The notes below the pieces were generated by a model, which saw only the letters and a list, made by a program, of their open reading frames with translations, was not told where the DNA came from and did no database searches. From NCBI GenBank assembly GCA_964354345.1, contig CAYGZL010000157.1, positions 1 through 17,553 of the forward strand: DNA of 17,553 nt. The letters run 5' to 3'. Made by a program: the position numbers and the translations under genes. The DNA is from CAYGZL01 sp964354345 (GTDB lineage: Bacteria; Chloroflexota; Anaerolineae; Anaerolineales; UBA4823). This document shows positions 7,574 through 16,506 of this stretch, in pieces; position 1 is the stretch's first letter, and each line of letters opens with the position of its first letter.

Positions 7574-10500
7574 TTATCCATCCTGCTCGAGATCCTCGGA
7601 TGAACTTGACTTCAACTGCTTTGTCGCGTCTTCATCCGAGATCTGTTCGAGTTCCTCCAGTAAGGCAGCCAGATCCTCTGGCTCTTCTTCTGAAATCAGG
7701 CTGTCAGCAATCACGCCTGCTAGACCAGCGATTGTAGGGTTTTCGAATAGCTGACGAAGGGGTAATTCTACTCGATAAAGGGATTGAACACGGGATAATA
7801 ATTGCGTCGCCAGCAAAGAGTGACCACCCAATTCAAAGAAATTATCAAACACGCCAACTGGGGATTGATCTTCACGCCAGGGTATCTTCAACACCTCTGC
7901 CCAAAGATGAGCGAGTTCAAGTTCGATAGGATTACGCGGGGCTACATAGTTCTTGCGACCCTCCTGACGAATCTGCTCCGGAACAGGTAGAACCCGGCGG
8001 TCAATTTTTCCGCTGGGTGTTAAGGGTAATCCTTCGATAAACACAAATGCCGCGGGGAGCATATAGACAGGGAGCTTTTCTTTCAATAATTCCAGCAATT
8101 CATCAGAGTCTGGTTGGCTGCCTGCAACCGGAACGATATACGCGACTAAGCGAGTATCTCCTGGAGTGTCTTCCCGCAATAAAACAATGACTTCATTAAC
8201 TTCAGGATGAGTTATTAAGGCTGCCTCAATCTCACCCAGCTCAATCCGAAATCCACGCAGCTTTACTTGTTGGTCAATCCGTCCGAGAAAATCGATTGTT
8301 CCACCGGGGAGAAAGCGCGCCAGGTCGCCAGTCTTATAAAGACGTAAAACCGGGATGGGATAGGGCAAACCACGGCGAGATGACGGAAAGGGATCGGGGA
8401 TAAAATTCTCTTCCGTCAAGTCAGGCCGGTTTAGATAACCTCTTGCCAGGTAAGCACCCCCCAGATGGAGCTCACCAGGAACGCCGATTGGTACCGGATT
8501 GCCATTGGGATCTAAAATATAAGCCGTCCGGTTAGGATGAGGCCGACCAATAGGAACACGACCATAGGCTGCTGAGCGAGAAAAATCACGATCCATCGAA
8601 GAAGGAATTTCATAAGTCGTAGCCGTGATCGTTGTCTCTGTTGGACCATAAGCGTTCAATACTCTTACCTGACTCATTGTAGTCTGCCGCCAGAGATTTA
8701 CGCTATCTACAGGCATTACATCGCCACCGACAATTACCAGGCGCAGTTGAGGTAAGGGATTTACATCTGATTTTCCATCTCCCACAGCATATGCAGCCCA
8801 TTGGTACCAGTAAGCTGGTGGTATATTCACCACCGTCAATCCATATTCAGCAATTTTTCGATGGAACTCGGCGGATGTCCAAACTTCATTTTCGCGTAAC
8901 ACCAATTGAGCGCCAACCATTAAGGTCACGAATACCTGCTCGAGAGCCGCGTCAAAGTTAAGCGAGGCAAACTGAAGCACTCGGTCCCCCGGGTGAGTAC
9001 CAAAGCGCTGCTGCATATCCCGGCAATGGTTGGCGATCGACTGATGGGTAATCATCACACCCTTCGGTTTTCCCGTAGAGCCTGAAGTATAAATGACATA
9101 AGCCAGGTTTTCCCCGGCGACCAGAGTCGTGCGAGGTTCGACGGTGTTTTGAATCTCTTGCCGGGAGATCACCGGCCAATCTGTATCCAGACATACGATT
9201 CTTAATCCATCTGCCTGGAATTCTGCCAGTTGCAGCCCTGCTACCAGTTCGGACTGAGTTAACATCACCCTAATTTGGGAATCAACAACCATGAATGCCA
9301 GACGTTCACGTGGATAAGTTGGATCGAGCGGGAGGAAGGCGCCGCCTGCTTTCATAACACCCAACAAGCCAACGATCATCTCTGGAGAGCGTTCCACGCA
9401 TAAGCCAACCAAGACCTCCGGTCCAACACCCAAATCAAGCAAATAATTAGCTAGCTGATCCGCGCGCTCGTTCAATTGTTGGTAAGTCAGAGTAACAGAC
9501 CCGATTACCAGTGCCACCTCCCCGGGTCTTTGTTCAGCTTGAGCTTCGATCCATTGGTGAACAAACAGCGCTGGCTCATTGAAAGTGGCGATATTATTCC
9601 AATCTACAACGATTTGTTGCCATTCAGATGGGGTCAACAGGGGTAGATGACTGATGTGAGCTTCGGGTTGGGCTACGATTCCTTGCAGAAGTGTTATCCA
9701 ATGACCTAAAAGACGAAGGATAGTTTCAGGATCAAACAAATCAGTATTGTAGTTGAAATATCCCTGCAATCGACTATCTGTCTCTTCCATCGAAAGCGCC
9801 AGATCGAATTTAGCCGTACCACTATCCAGCCTTAAGGGGATAATTTTCAAACCAGGTAGTTCGAGAGCTTGCAGCGAACCAACCTGCAAATCGAAGATAA
9901 CCTGGAAGAAAGGTGGGCGGCTCATGTCCCTTTGGGGCTGTAGTGCATCCACAACCATCTCAAAGGGTAAATCCTGGTGAGCATACGCGCCTAACGCAGT
10001 TTCACGCACCCGACCGAGCAAATCCCGAAAGGTTGGGTCACCGGATAGATCGGTGCGCATTACCAGGGTATTCAAGATGAAACCAATCAAATCTTCCGTC
10101 TCTGCTCGATTGCGATTGGCGATTGGTGTACCGACGCAAATATCTTCCTGGCTGGAATATCGGTAAAGCAAGGTTTGTAGAGCTGCTAAAAGAGTTATAA
10201 ACAGAGTTACGCCTTCACTCAGGCTTAACACAACCAGACCTTTTGAGAGCCGTTCAGGCAATTCAAACCATAACGAGGCGCCATTCGCGGTTTGGTATGC
10301 CGGACGAGGCCGATCTGTGAATAATTCCAGGCTTGCCGGACTGCTTTTCAATTTCTCCTTCCAGTAAGCCAACTGTCGCTCTAATACTTCGCCCTGCAAC
10401 CACTGATGTTGCCAGGTTGCGTAATCAGCATATTGGATGGGTAATTCGGGTAATAAAACGGACTGGTTGGATAAATAACCAGTATAGAAGGCTGCTAACT

Positions 10501-13500
10501 CACGAATTAAAACTCCCACCGACCAACCATCCGAAATAATGTGGTGCATGGTCAGGAAAGAAACATGCTCTTCAGCGCCTAACTGGAGGATGGTAACCCT
10601 CAACAACGGTCCCTGCGCCAGGTTGAACGGTCGGCGAGCTTCGACTACCCCCAGGCGCATGACTTCCTGCATCTGTTCTATGGCAGGATATTCACGAAGA
10701 TCAATCCTGGTCAGGGGTATCTGGAATTCCTGTAATTGGTTATCCTCTCCAGGCGAGGCAGCGACGACGACCTGAACCGGCGTGCCAGCACGATCCTGAA
10801 ATACCGTTCTGAGCGCCTCATGACGGAGAATTATCTGCCGTAAACTATATTCCAAGGCGGGTATACTGAGCGGTCCAAAAAATTTTAGCGCGGCAAAATT
10901 GTTATAAAGTGGGCTGTCGGGTTCCAGTTGATCCAGGAACCATAAACGCTGCTGCCCAAATGACAAGGCCAGATCGCCGTGGTGGTCATTGCGTGGGATG
11001 CGCTGTGGAGCTGTAGTTTTGTGATCAATCCCAAGAAGTGGTATTTCTTCCGTCAGAGGGGAAATTACCGGCTGCGCAGTGATAATCAACTCAACCAGAC
11101 CAGCCACTGTCGGTTTCTCAAAAAGCTTACGCAAGGGCAGCTCGACATGGTAGACATCGCGCACACGTGTGATCAATTGGGTGGCCAGTAATGAATGACC
11201 CCCCAACTCGAAGAAGTCATCGTAAACACCCACCGGTTCGATACCGAGAACCTTCTGCCACACCTGGACAATGGCCTGTTCTAAGTCATTCCGCGGCGCC
11301 ACATAAGGCGTTTGTAATTTAGGGCGTGGGAAACCCGTACCTTTCTGCGGAGCCTGATCCACTCCACCGACTGGCTGTAGAGTCTCCTCGAAGATATCCT
11401 TCTGATCTCCGCCACCAAGCCATCGCTCCATGCGTGCTTCCAGGTCGGCTGTCGAAATGACCCAGTGGGTGATATTTTCGTATGACATCAACCGCTCAAA
11501 GATCTGTACCCCTTCTTGCGGCGTCATAGATAACTGCTCAAGTGTCGCTCGAGTTAAGGGACGCGGCGACTCGCCTTCCGAACCAGCCGGAAGATCAGCC
11601 GCGGCACTCGCTGGAATCCCATCAGGAAACTGCCAGCCATCCCAATCAACTGCAATCCAGGGCACCTCGCTCGACATATTCAACAAATCGGCGAAACCAT
11701 CCATATATAAATTGGCAGCTGCGTACGCGCCTAACCCCAAACCGCCCAAGACAGCGGATAAGGATGATTGCAGGAACACAAAATCTAACGGCAAGTTCCG
11801 TAAAGCTTGCGCCAGCACGCCCAGGCTATATACCTTGGGAGTGAATTGTGCTTCACAATCTGGCGTGCCTAATTCCTGGATGGCTTTGATGGCGCGTTCA
11901 CCTACCAGGCCAGCCGCGTGGATAACCCCATTCAACGCTCCATACTCGACCTGGACCTGCTGCACCACACGTTGGATATCCACCAAATTCGATACTTCTG
12001 CTTGAGCAAGCCAAACCCGCCCACCGGAATTCTCGATTGCCTGGATCTGCCGGATGCGCAACGAGGTTGCATCTCTTTCTGAATGGTTAATCAACCAGAC
12101 AGACCACTCTGCCCGATCTGGCAGTGCAATTCGGTCTACTAATGCCAGGCGCGCCTTGACTTTCTGACCCAGATATGCAGCCAGAGTCAATCCGATACGA
12201 CCCAGACCACCCGTAATAAGGTAGACACCTTTTTCTCTCAACCGGATCGGTAGCTCATTAACCAGTTTGGGTATCTCTTTCACAGGCTCATAAAATGGCG
12301 CCCAGCGGTGGTTCCCCCGGTAGGCAACCAACCATGGATTGGCTGGTCCAATTAACTCACAATACAAGCGGTGGATGACAGTTCGGCTGTCTTTAACTTT
12401 AGGTGAAATGGGGAGATCGATCACCCGACAGGTCAGGTTTGGATACTCCTGGTTAATTACTGTACACAAAGCACCAATCAAACCTTGAGCAGGATCAAGC
12501 TGTTCATCACCCGTTACTTCGTATGATTGATTGACAATAATGTCAATTCGCACATCCCGGGTGACATTCATCTTTCCTAATGCCTGGACCAGAGATAAAA
12601 GGGGATAAAATCCATGCTGTGCGTTCCGTGAAAAATGCTCTCGTAATTTCTCAGCAAATCTATCCTCGATGGTATCCAACGAAATCCCGGTAGATACACC
12701 TCGAACTGGTTGCCAAAGGAATACTATCCGTTCTGGAACTGCACCGTTAAATAAGGCGTCAATCAAGCGTTTAAAGTCGATATTCGATCCAATGAGGACA
12801 GGGCCGTTCTGGGGTGACTCCTCAACCACATCTGTCCTGGTAAAAGTTAAAACAACATTCGCCCGCGACTTTTTTAACCGATTGGTAAGGGCTTGTCCGG
12901 CTTGCTCGAGATAACTAATATCGCCATTCCCAATTAACCACCAGCTCATATCTGACAAGTTAACCGTTTGCCCTTTGCCTGGTAGTTCTGGCAATCTGCG
13001 CCAGCTCCACCGGTAAATCCAATCTGCTATATTATCTCGTTTGTAAATTTTCCTGGCAGATTGCAGCGGTGCGAGGGCTGTACTGTGCGCCAGAGAGCGC
13101 CCTAAAGGTAGATCGGGATCTACCCAATATCGCTGGCGTTCAAATGGATAGGTTGGCAGAGGCAGTCGCTTCCTCCGTTCATCGCGATAAAAACCTGCCC
13201 AATCAACTGGTATTCCGGAAAGCCATAAGCGACCCAACGTGTTGAGTAAGAAAGCCACATCCGAGGTTTGTATGCGTGGGTGCCGGATGGTACTCAGGAT
13301 CACTCGACCAGAAGTAAGTTGCACTCCCTGCTCGATGGCTGAAAGATAAGGTGAAGCAGCGCTCAAAACACCCTTAGCCAACATACTGAGCGTTTGCCCA
13401 GGACCTACCTCCAGCAACATCCACGCGGGATCCTTTAGTAACTCACTCACCCCATCTGCAAAACGCACACAATTACGCAGGTGGCGAGTCCAATAATTCG

Positions 13501-16030
13501 GATCGGTGGCTTCTTCATCTGTGATCCAGGTTCCGGACAGGTTCGATATAAACGGTATGTGGGGATTATTTAATTCCACACGACTGACAAATCGAGCAAA
13601 CGGCTCCAGAATTGGCTCCATCATTGGCGAATGGAAAGCATGTGAGGTTCGTAGACGGCGGTATTCGACTCCCTGGTTTGCCAACCGATAAATCAGATCT
13701 TCAATTGCCTGGATAGAACCCGATACGACACACAGAGACGGTGTATTAACTGCAGAAATCGATAAACCCTCCGTCAGGTAATTGCGGACTTCTCTTTCTG
13801 CCAAAGGGATGCTGATCATCGCGCCAGGTGGCATGCTCTGCATCAAACGCCCGCGCTCTGCGACTAAGGCGAGGGCATCCTCCAGGGAAAAAACACCCGC
13901 CAGGCAAGCCGCGACATACTCACCGATGCTGTGACCGATCATTGCCTCGGGTTGGATTCCCCACGAGATCAACAATCGAGCTAATGCATATTCAATGGTA
14001 AATAAGGCCGGTTGGGTAATTGCGGTTTGTTTGAGAGAATCAGCAGGTAATCCAACCACCCGCTCAGACCCAGCCTCAGATACACCAGTCCCATCATGGC
14101 GCACGATGGGTTCAGCAGCACTCTCATCTGAATCTAAGTGTAATGCCCCATCTATGAAAATTAGCTCTCGCAGATCAACACCCAGGGATGGTTGTAATAT
14201 TTCAGAGCAGAGATCAACTTGCTCACGGAAAATCGACTCGCTTTCATACAAATCCCGAGCCATGTTGATATATTGGGCACCCTGCCCTGGGAACATAAAA
14301 ACAACTGAATGACTTTCACCGCGGGTTCCTGATGCACTGACCTGGGTGACTTCACCCATCCCACTGCCAGGCGAGCGGCTGATTTCATCAGGTCCCGAAG
14401 TGAGTACCCGCTGTGGATCGCGATTTTCCAGCGCATTTACAACATCTGCGATATTCTGACCCACCACCATCCGCCGGTGTCCAAAAGATTTCCGACCTAC
14501 CTGCAAGGTGTACACTACATCAGACAGGGGTAAGTCGGAATTGGCTTTTAAAAACTGTGCTAAATTATCCGTGGCAGCTTCTAAAGCGACTGTACTACGA
14601 GCAGAAAGCATCACCATTTGCCAGGGGCGAGAGGGAGTTGTTTCCTCTTCTTGCGGGGCTTCTTCCAACACCATATGAGCGTTGGTTCCGCCGATCCCGA
14701 ATGAGCTGATCCCAGCCCGGCGCGGTACATTATTCGTTTTCCATGGCGCCAGACGGGTATTAACATAAAATGGGCCGTTACCGAAGTCAATCTTTGGATT
14801 AGGTTCTGTAAAATTTATACTAGGCGGGATGAAACCCTTTTTGAGCGCGAGGGCTGTCTTGATCAAACTCGCCACACCCGCTGCCGCGTCGAGATGACCG
14901 ATGTTCGTTTTCACAGAACCGATCGAGCAATGGCCTTCTCCCAGGGTAATCTCTTCTTGATTGGATCGAAAAACTTGGGTTAGAGCGGTAATTTCAATCG
15001 GATCACCGAGCGCAGTGCCTGTGCCATGGGTCTCAATATATTGGATGCTCGCAGGACCAACATTCGCCACTGCCTGTGCCATGGCGATCACTTCAGATTG
15101 GCCCTCCACACTGGGCGCGGTATAGCCGACTTTCAACGAGCCATCATTGTTGATCGCTGATCCTTTGATTACCGCATAAATTGTATCGCCGTCCGCTAAT
15201 GCATCTGCCAGACGTTTTAAAACCACTATTCCTACCCCATTGCCCGAGACAGTTCCATTCGCCTGGGCGTCAAAAGCTCTACAATGTCCATCTGGAGAAA
15301 GTATGCCGCCTTCCTGGTATACATAGCCCTGCTTTTGGGGAAGGCGAATCGAAATTCCGCCGGCTAATGCCATATCACATTGATAGCTCAGTAATCCCTG
15401 GCAAGCCAGGTGAGCAGCAACCAGCGAAGTTGAACATGCGGTCTGAATATTAATCGCCGGACCATGTAAATTTAATTTATAAGCGACGCGCGTCGGAAGA
15501 AAATCTTTATCATTGGATATGGTGAGTTGGTAACCATGAACTGTTTCTATAATTTCTCGATTTTGCACCAGATTGAACACCAGATAGGTGTTCATACTTG
15601 AGCCAGCATAAACGCCGATATATCCCGGGTAATTTTCCGGGTTATACCCTGCATTTTCTAATGCCTCCCAGGCGCATTCAAGAAAAACCCGGTGTTGTGG
15701 ATCCATGATCGCGGCTTCCTTCGGATAGATACCAAAGAAACCAGCATCAAAGAGCTCAACACCTTCTATAATCCCACCCGCTTTTACATAATGAGGATCT
15801 TTCAGTTGAACTGGATCCACTCCAGTAGCTTCAACTTCTTCATCACTGAAAAAGGAGATCGACTCAATCCCTGTGGATAAATTAAACCAAAACTCATCCA
15901 GGTTTTTGGCGCCTGGAAACCGACCCGCCATACCAATAATGGCGAGTTCCATCCCATTACTCGCTGTACCTGCGTCTGTTTGACCGATTTGAGTCAACAC
16001 CCGATCCCCTGCGGGTCGAAAATTATCCAT
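7574..16030 (-). CDS. Hybrid PKS-NRPS synthase, KS-AT-KR-T-C-A-T
   Basis: Complete 2818-residue two-module synthase. PKS module: KS (about 26-453), catalytic Cys199 in TACSTSL, His335 in HGTGT, His379 in KTNIGH; AT (about 575-880), Ser701 in GHSIGEY and HAFH at 797-800, malonyl-type motifs; KR (about 1000-1480), TGGLGRIG at 1273-1280, Ser1423, Tyr1436, Asn1440; carrier T1, Ser1613. There is no dehydratase or enoylreductase, so the expected product is a beta-hydroxyacyl thioester. NRPS module: C (about 1685-2125), HHIISDG at 1829-1835; A (about 2150-2690), TSGSTGKPKG from 2315, A10 Lys2675; carrier T2, Ser2738. The A pocket aligned to GrsA reads D-A-E-N-I-G-A-I-T-K, which I cannot assign. The last 45 residues are acidic and helical, a likely docking tail for the next NRPS. 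The KS resembles those that take chains from an NRPS, which fits the gene upstream. The AT holds an insertion of about 40 residues. A good Shine-Dalgarno at 16037-16041 supports the ATG at 16030. Confidence 0.98.
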   Translation of the reverse strand: MDNFRPAGDRVLTQIGQTDAGTASNGMELAIIGMAGRFPGAKNLDEFWFNLSTGIESISFFSDEEVEATGVDPVQLKDPHYVKAGGIIEGVELFDAGFFGIYPKEAAIMDPQHRVFLECAWEALENAGYNPENYPGYIGVYAGSSMNTYLVFNLVQNREIIETVHGYQLTISNDKDFLPTRVAYKLNLHGPAINIQTACSTSLVAAHLACQGLLSYQCDMALAGGISIRLPQKQGYVYQEGGILSPDGHCRAFDAQANGTVSGNGVGIVVLKRLADALADGDTIYAVIKGSAINNDGSLKVGYTAPSVEGQSEVIAMAQAVANVGPASIQYIETHGTGTALGDPIEITALTQVFRSNQEEITLGEGHCSIGSVKTNIGHLDAAAGVASLIKTALALKKGFIPPSINFTEPNPKIDFGNGPFYVNTRLAPWKTNNVPRRAGISSFGIGGTNAHMVLEEAPQEEETTPSRPWQMVMLSARSTVALEAATDNLAQFLKANSDLPLSDVVYTLQVGRKSFGHRRMVVGQNIADVVNALENRDPQRVLTSGPDEISRSPGSGMGEVTQVSASGTRGESHSVVFMFPGQGAQYINMARDLYESESIFREQVDLCSEILQPSLGVDLRELIFIDGALHLDSDESAAEPIVRHDGTGVSEAGSERVVGLPADSLKQTAITQPALFTIEYALARLLISWGIQPEAMIGHSIGEYVAACLAGVFSLEDALALVAERGRLMQSMPPGAMISIPLAEREVRNYLTEGLSISAVNTPSLCVVSGSIQAIEDLIYRLANQGVEYRRLRTSHAFHSPMMEPILEPFARFVSRVELNNPHIPFISNLSGTWITDEEATDPNYWTRHLRNCVRFADGVSELLKDPAWMLLEVGPGQTLSMLAKGVLSAASPYLSAIEQGVQLTSGRVILSTIRHPRIQTSDVAFLLNTLGRLWLSGIPVDWAGFYRDERRKRLPLPTYPFERQRYWVDPDLPLGRSLAHSTALAPLQSARKIYKRDNIADWIYRWSWRRLPELPGKGQTVNLSDMSWWLIGNGDISYLEQAGQALTNRLKKSRANVVLTFTRTDVVEESPQNGPVLIGSNIDFKRLIDALFNGAVPERIVFLWQPVRGVSTGISLDTIEDRFAEKLREHFSRNAQHGFYPLLSLVQALGKMNVTRDVRIDIIVNQSYEVTGDEQLDPAQGLIGALCTVINQEYPNLTCRVIDLPISPKVKDSRTVIHRLYCELIGPANPWLVAYRGNHRWAPFYEPVKEIPKLVNELPIRLREKGVYLITGGLGRIGLTLAAYLGQKVKARLALVDRIALPDRAEWSVWLINHSERDATSLRIRQIQAIENSGGRVWLAQAEVSNLVDIQRVVQQVQVEYGALNGVIHAAGLVGERAIKAIQELGTPDCEAQFTPKVYSLGVLAQALRNLPLDFVFLQSSLSAVLGGLGLGAYAAANLYMDGFADLLNMSSEVPWIAVDWDGWQFPDGIPASAAADLPAGSEGESPRPLTRATLEQLSMTPQEGVQIFERLMSYENITHWVISTADLEARMERWLGGGDQKDIFEETLQPVGGVDQAPQKGTGFPRPKLQTPYVAPRNDLEQAIVQVWQKVLGIEPVGVYDDFFELGGHSLLATQLITRVRDVYHVELPLRKLFEKPTVAGLVELIITAQPVISPLTEEIPLLGIDHKTTAPQRIPRNDHHGDLALSFGQQRLWFLDQLEPDSPLYNNFAALKFFGPLSIPALEYSLRQIILRHEALRTVFQDRAGTPVQVVVAASPGEDNQLQEFQIPLTRIDLREYPAIEQMQEVMRLGVVEARRPFNLAQGPLLRVTILQLGAEEHVSFLTMHHIISDGWSVGVLIRELAAFYTGYLSNQSVLLPELPIQYADYATWQHQWLQGEVLERQLAYWKEKLKSSPASLELFTDRPRPAYQTANGASLWFELPERLSKGLVVLSLSEGVTLFITLLAALQTLLYRYSSQEDICVGTPIANRNRAETEDLIGFILNTLVMRTDLSGDPTFRDLLGRVRETALGAYAHQDLPFEMVVDALQPQRDMSRPPFFQVIFDLQVGSLQALELPGLKIIPLRLDSGTAKFDLALSMEETDSRLQGYFNYNTDLFDPETILRLLGHWITLLQGIVAQPEAHISHLPLLTPSEWQQIVVDWNNIATFNEPALFVHQWIEAQAEQRPGEVALVIGSVTLTYQQLNERADQLANYLLDLGVGPEVLVGLCVERSPEMIVGLLGVMKAGGAFLPLDPTYPRERLAFMVVDSQIRVMLTQSELVAGLQLAEFQADGLRIVCLDTDWPVISRQEIQNTVEPRTTLVAGENLAYVIYTSGSTGKPKGVMITHQSIANHCRDMQQRFGTHPGDRVLQFASLNFDAALEQVFVTLMVGAQLVLRENEVWTSAEFHRKIAEYGLTVVNIPPAYWYQWAAYAVGDGKSDVNPLPQLRLVIVGGDVMPVDSVNLWRQTTMSQVRVLNAYGPTETTITATTYEIPSSMDRDFSRSAAYGRVPIGRPHPNRTAYILDPNGNPVPIGVPGELHLGGAYLARGYLNRPDLTEENFIPDPFPSSRRGLPYPIPVLRLYKTGDLARFLPGGTIDFLGRIDQQVKLRGFRIELGEIEAALITHPEVNEVIVLLREDTPGDTRLVAYIVPVAGSQPDSDELLELLKEKLPVYMLPAAFVFIEGLPLTPSGKIDRRVLPVPEQIRQEGRKNYVAPRNPIELELAHLWAEVLKIPWREDQSPVGVFDNFFELGGHSLLATQLLSRVQSLYRVELPLRQLFENPTIAGLAGVIADSLISEEEPEDLAALLEELEQISDEDATKQLKSSSSEDLEQDG

Positions 16031-16036
16031 TTTCCA

Positions 16037-16041
16037 TCCTT
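16037..16041 (-). promoter_or_regulatory. Ribosome-binding site of the hybrid PKS-NRPS gene
   Basis: On the minus strand the bases before the start read GAAGAAGGATGGAAAATG. AAGGA lies 6 nt upstream of the ATG at 16030, which is good spacing and supports that start over any later ATG. Confidence 0.75.
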
Positions 16042-16084
16042 CTTCCCATCACCCGGTATAACCAGGATGTTTGAACCCACCGGT

Positions 16085-16132
16085 GTCTGGCAAATACTTA
16101 ACTGCCTACACTACCAGGGTTCTATGCCAGAC
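16085..16132. repeat. Perfect 8-bp inverted repeat in the leader of the hybrid synthase gene
   Basis: GTCTGGCA at 16085-16092 and its exact reverse complement TGCCAGAC at 16125-16132, separated by 32 bp. It lies 55-102 bp upstream of the ATG at 16030. It could be an operator or fold in the leader RNA. The arms are short and the loop long, so chance is not excluded. Confidence 0.35.
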
Positions 16133-16138
16133 TTGTGG

Positions 16139-16167
16139 ATTTTAACTCACGCGATCCTAGACCTCAA
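16139..16167 (-). promoter_or_regulatory. Possible sigma-70-type promoter in the 185-bp spacer
   Basis: Minus strand: TTGAGG (16167-16162), 17 bp, then TAAAAT (16144-16139). This is 4/6 and 5/6 against TTGACA and TATAAT with ideal spacing. It would start a transcript about 100 nt before the hybrid synthase ATG. The spacer is AT-rich and chance matches are likely. A second, weaker match (TTGGAT, 16 bp, TAAAAT) lies just upstream. Confidence 0.25.
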
Positions 16168-16180
16168 TCGCTGAAATTTT

Positions 16181-16217
16181 AACCCAAATTTTGAAAAATC
16201 CAATGAAAATTTTGGTT
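16181..16217. repeat. AT-rich inverted repeat overlapping the stop codon of the upstream NRPS gene
   Basis: AACCCAAATTTT (16181-16192) pairs with AAAATTTTGGTT (16206-16217) at 11 of 12 positions across a 13-nt loop. The second arm covers two bases of the TAA codon. The stem is AT-rich with no clean T-run after it in the minus-strand direction, so it is a poor intrinsic terminator. It may be a weak attenuator or mRNA 3'-end structure. Confidence 0.3.
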
Positions 16218-16506
16218 AATCTTCGGATTGTTCAGTCTTTCCTGGGACTGTCTGGGGTTTACCTGGAAGATTCTCTCTCTCTGTTATCACTCCTTGGGCA
16301 CTCTTTCGCGATCCGTCATCTACCAGGTGCTCTGGAGCTGTTCGTCCCGGTGAACCGGTTTTCGCCAACGGTACGCCTCGAGTAATTATAGGTCGATTTT
16401 GGGCGATCGTCCGCATCCTTTCGACCTGGCGTTTCAACGCGTCTTTCTGTTTATCTGCTCGATCGAGACTTTTTTGGAAAGTCGGGCGATCTTCTTCTTC
16501 TCGACC
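16216..16506 (-). other. Charged C-terminal tail of the upstream NRPS, probable NRPS-to-PKS docking element
   Basis: The last roughly 96 residues after the carrier fold. The first part (segment RADKQKDALKRQVERMR) is a strongly charged predicted helix. Similar Lys/Arg/Gln-rich helices are common at the ends of NRPS proteins whose next partner begins with a ketosynthase, and the next gene here does begin with one. The remainder is rich in Gly, Pro, Thr, Lys and Glu, has no hydrophobic core, and is probably disordered. The docking role is inferred from position and composition. Confidence 0.5.

Noticed and set aside
11430..12005. Plus-strand open frame of 191 codons.
   Set aside because: It lies entirely opposite the KR-coding part of the hybrid synthase and has no recognisable domain or ribosome-binding site. 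The minus-strand frame carries conserved catalytic motifs.
12250..13130. Dehydratase or methyltransferase domain between AT and KR.
   Set aside because: After the post-AT linker (LPTYPFERQRYW) the sequence goes directly into the structural half of a KR. No HxxxGxxxxP dehydratase motif or SAM-binding motif is seen.
14161..14436. Minus-strand open frame of 91 codons.
   Set aside because: Out of frame within the AT/linker coding region; no motif or ribosome-binding site of its own.
16181..16217. Intrinsic terminator after the upstream NRPS gene.
   Set aside because: The inverted repeat is AT-rich and lacks a following T-run on the minus strand. Kept only as a repeat.
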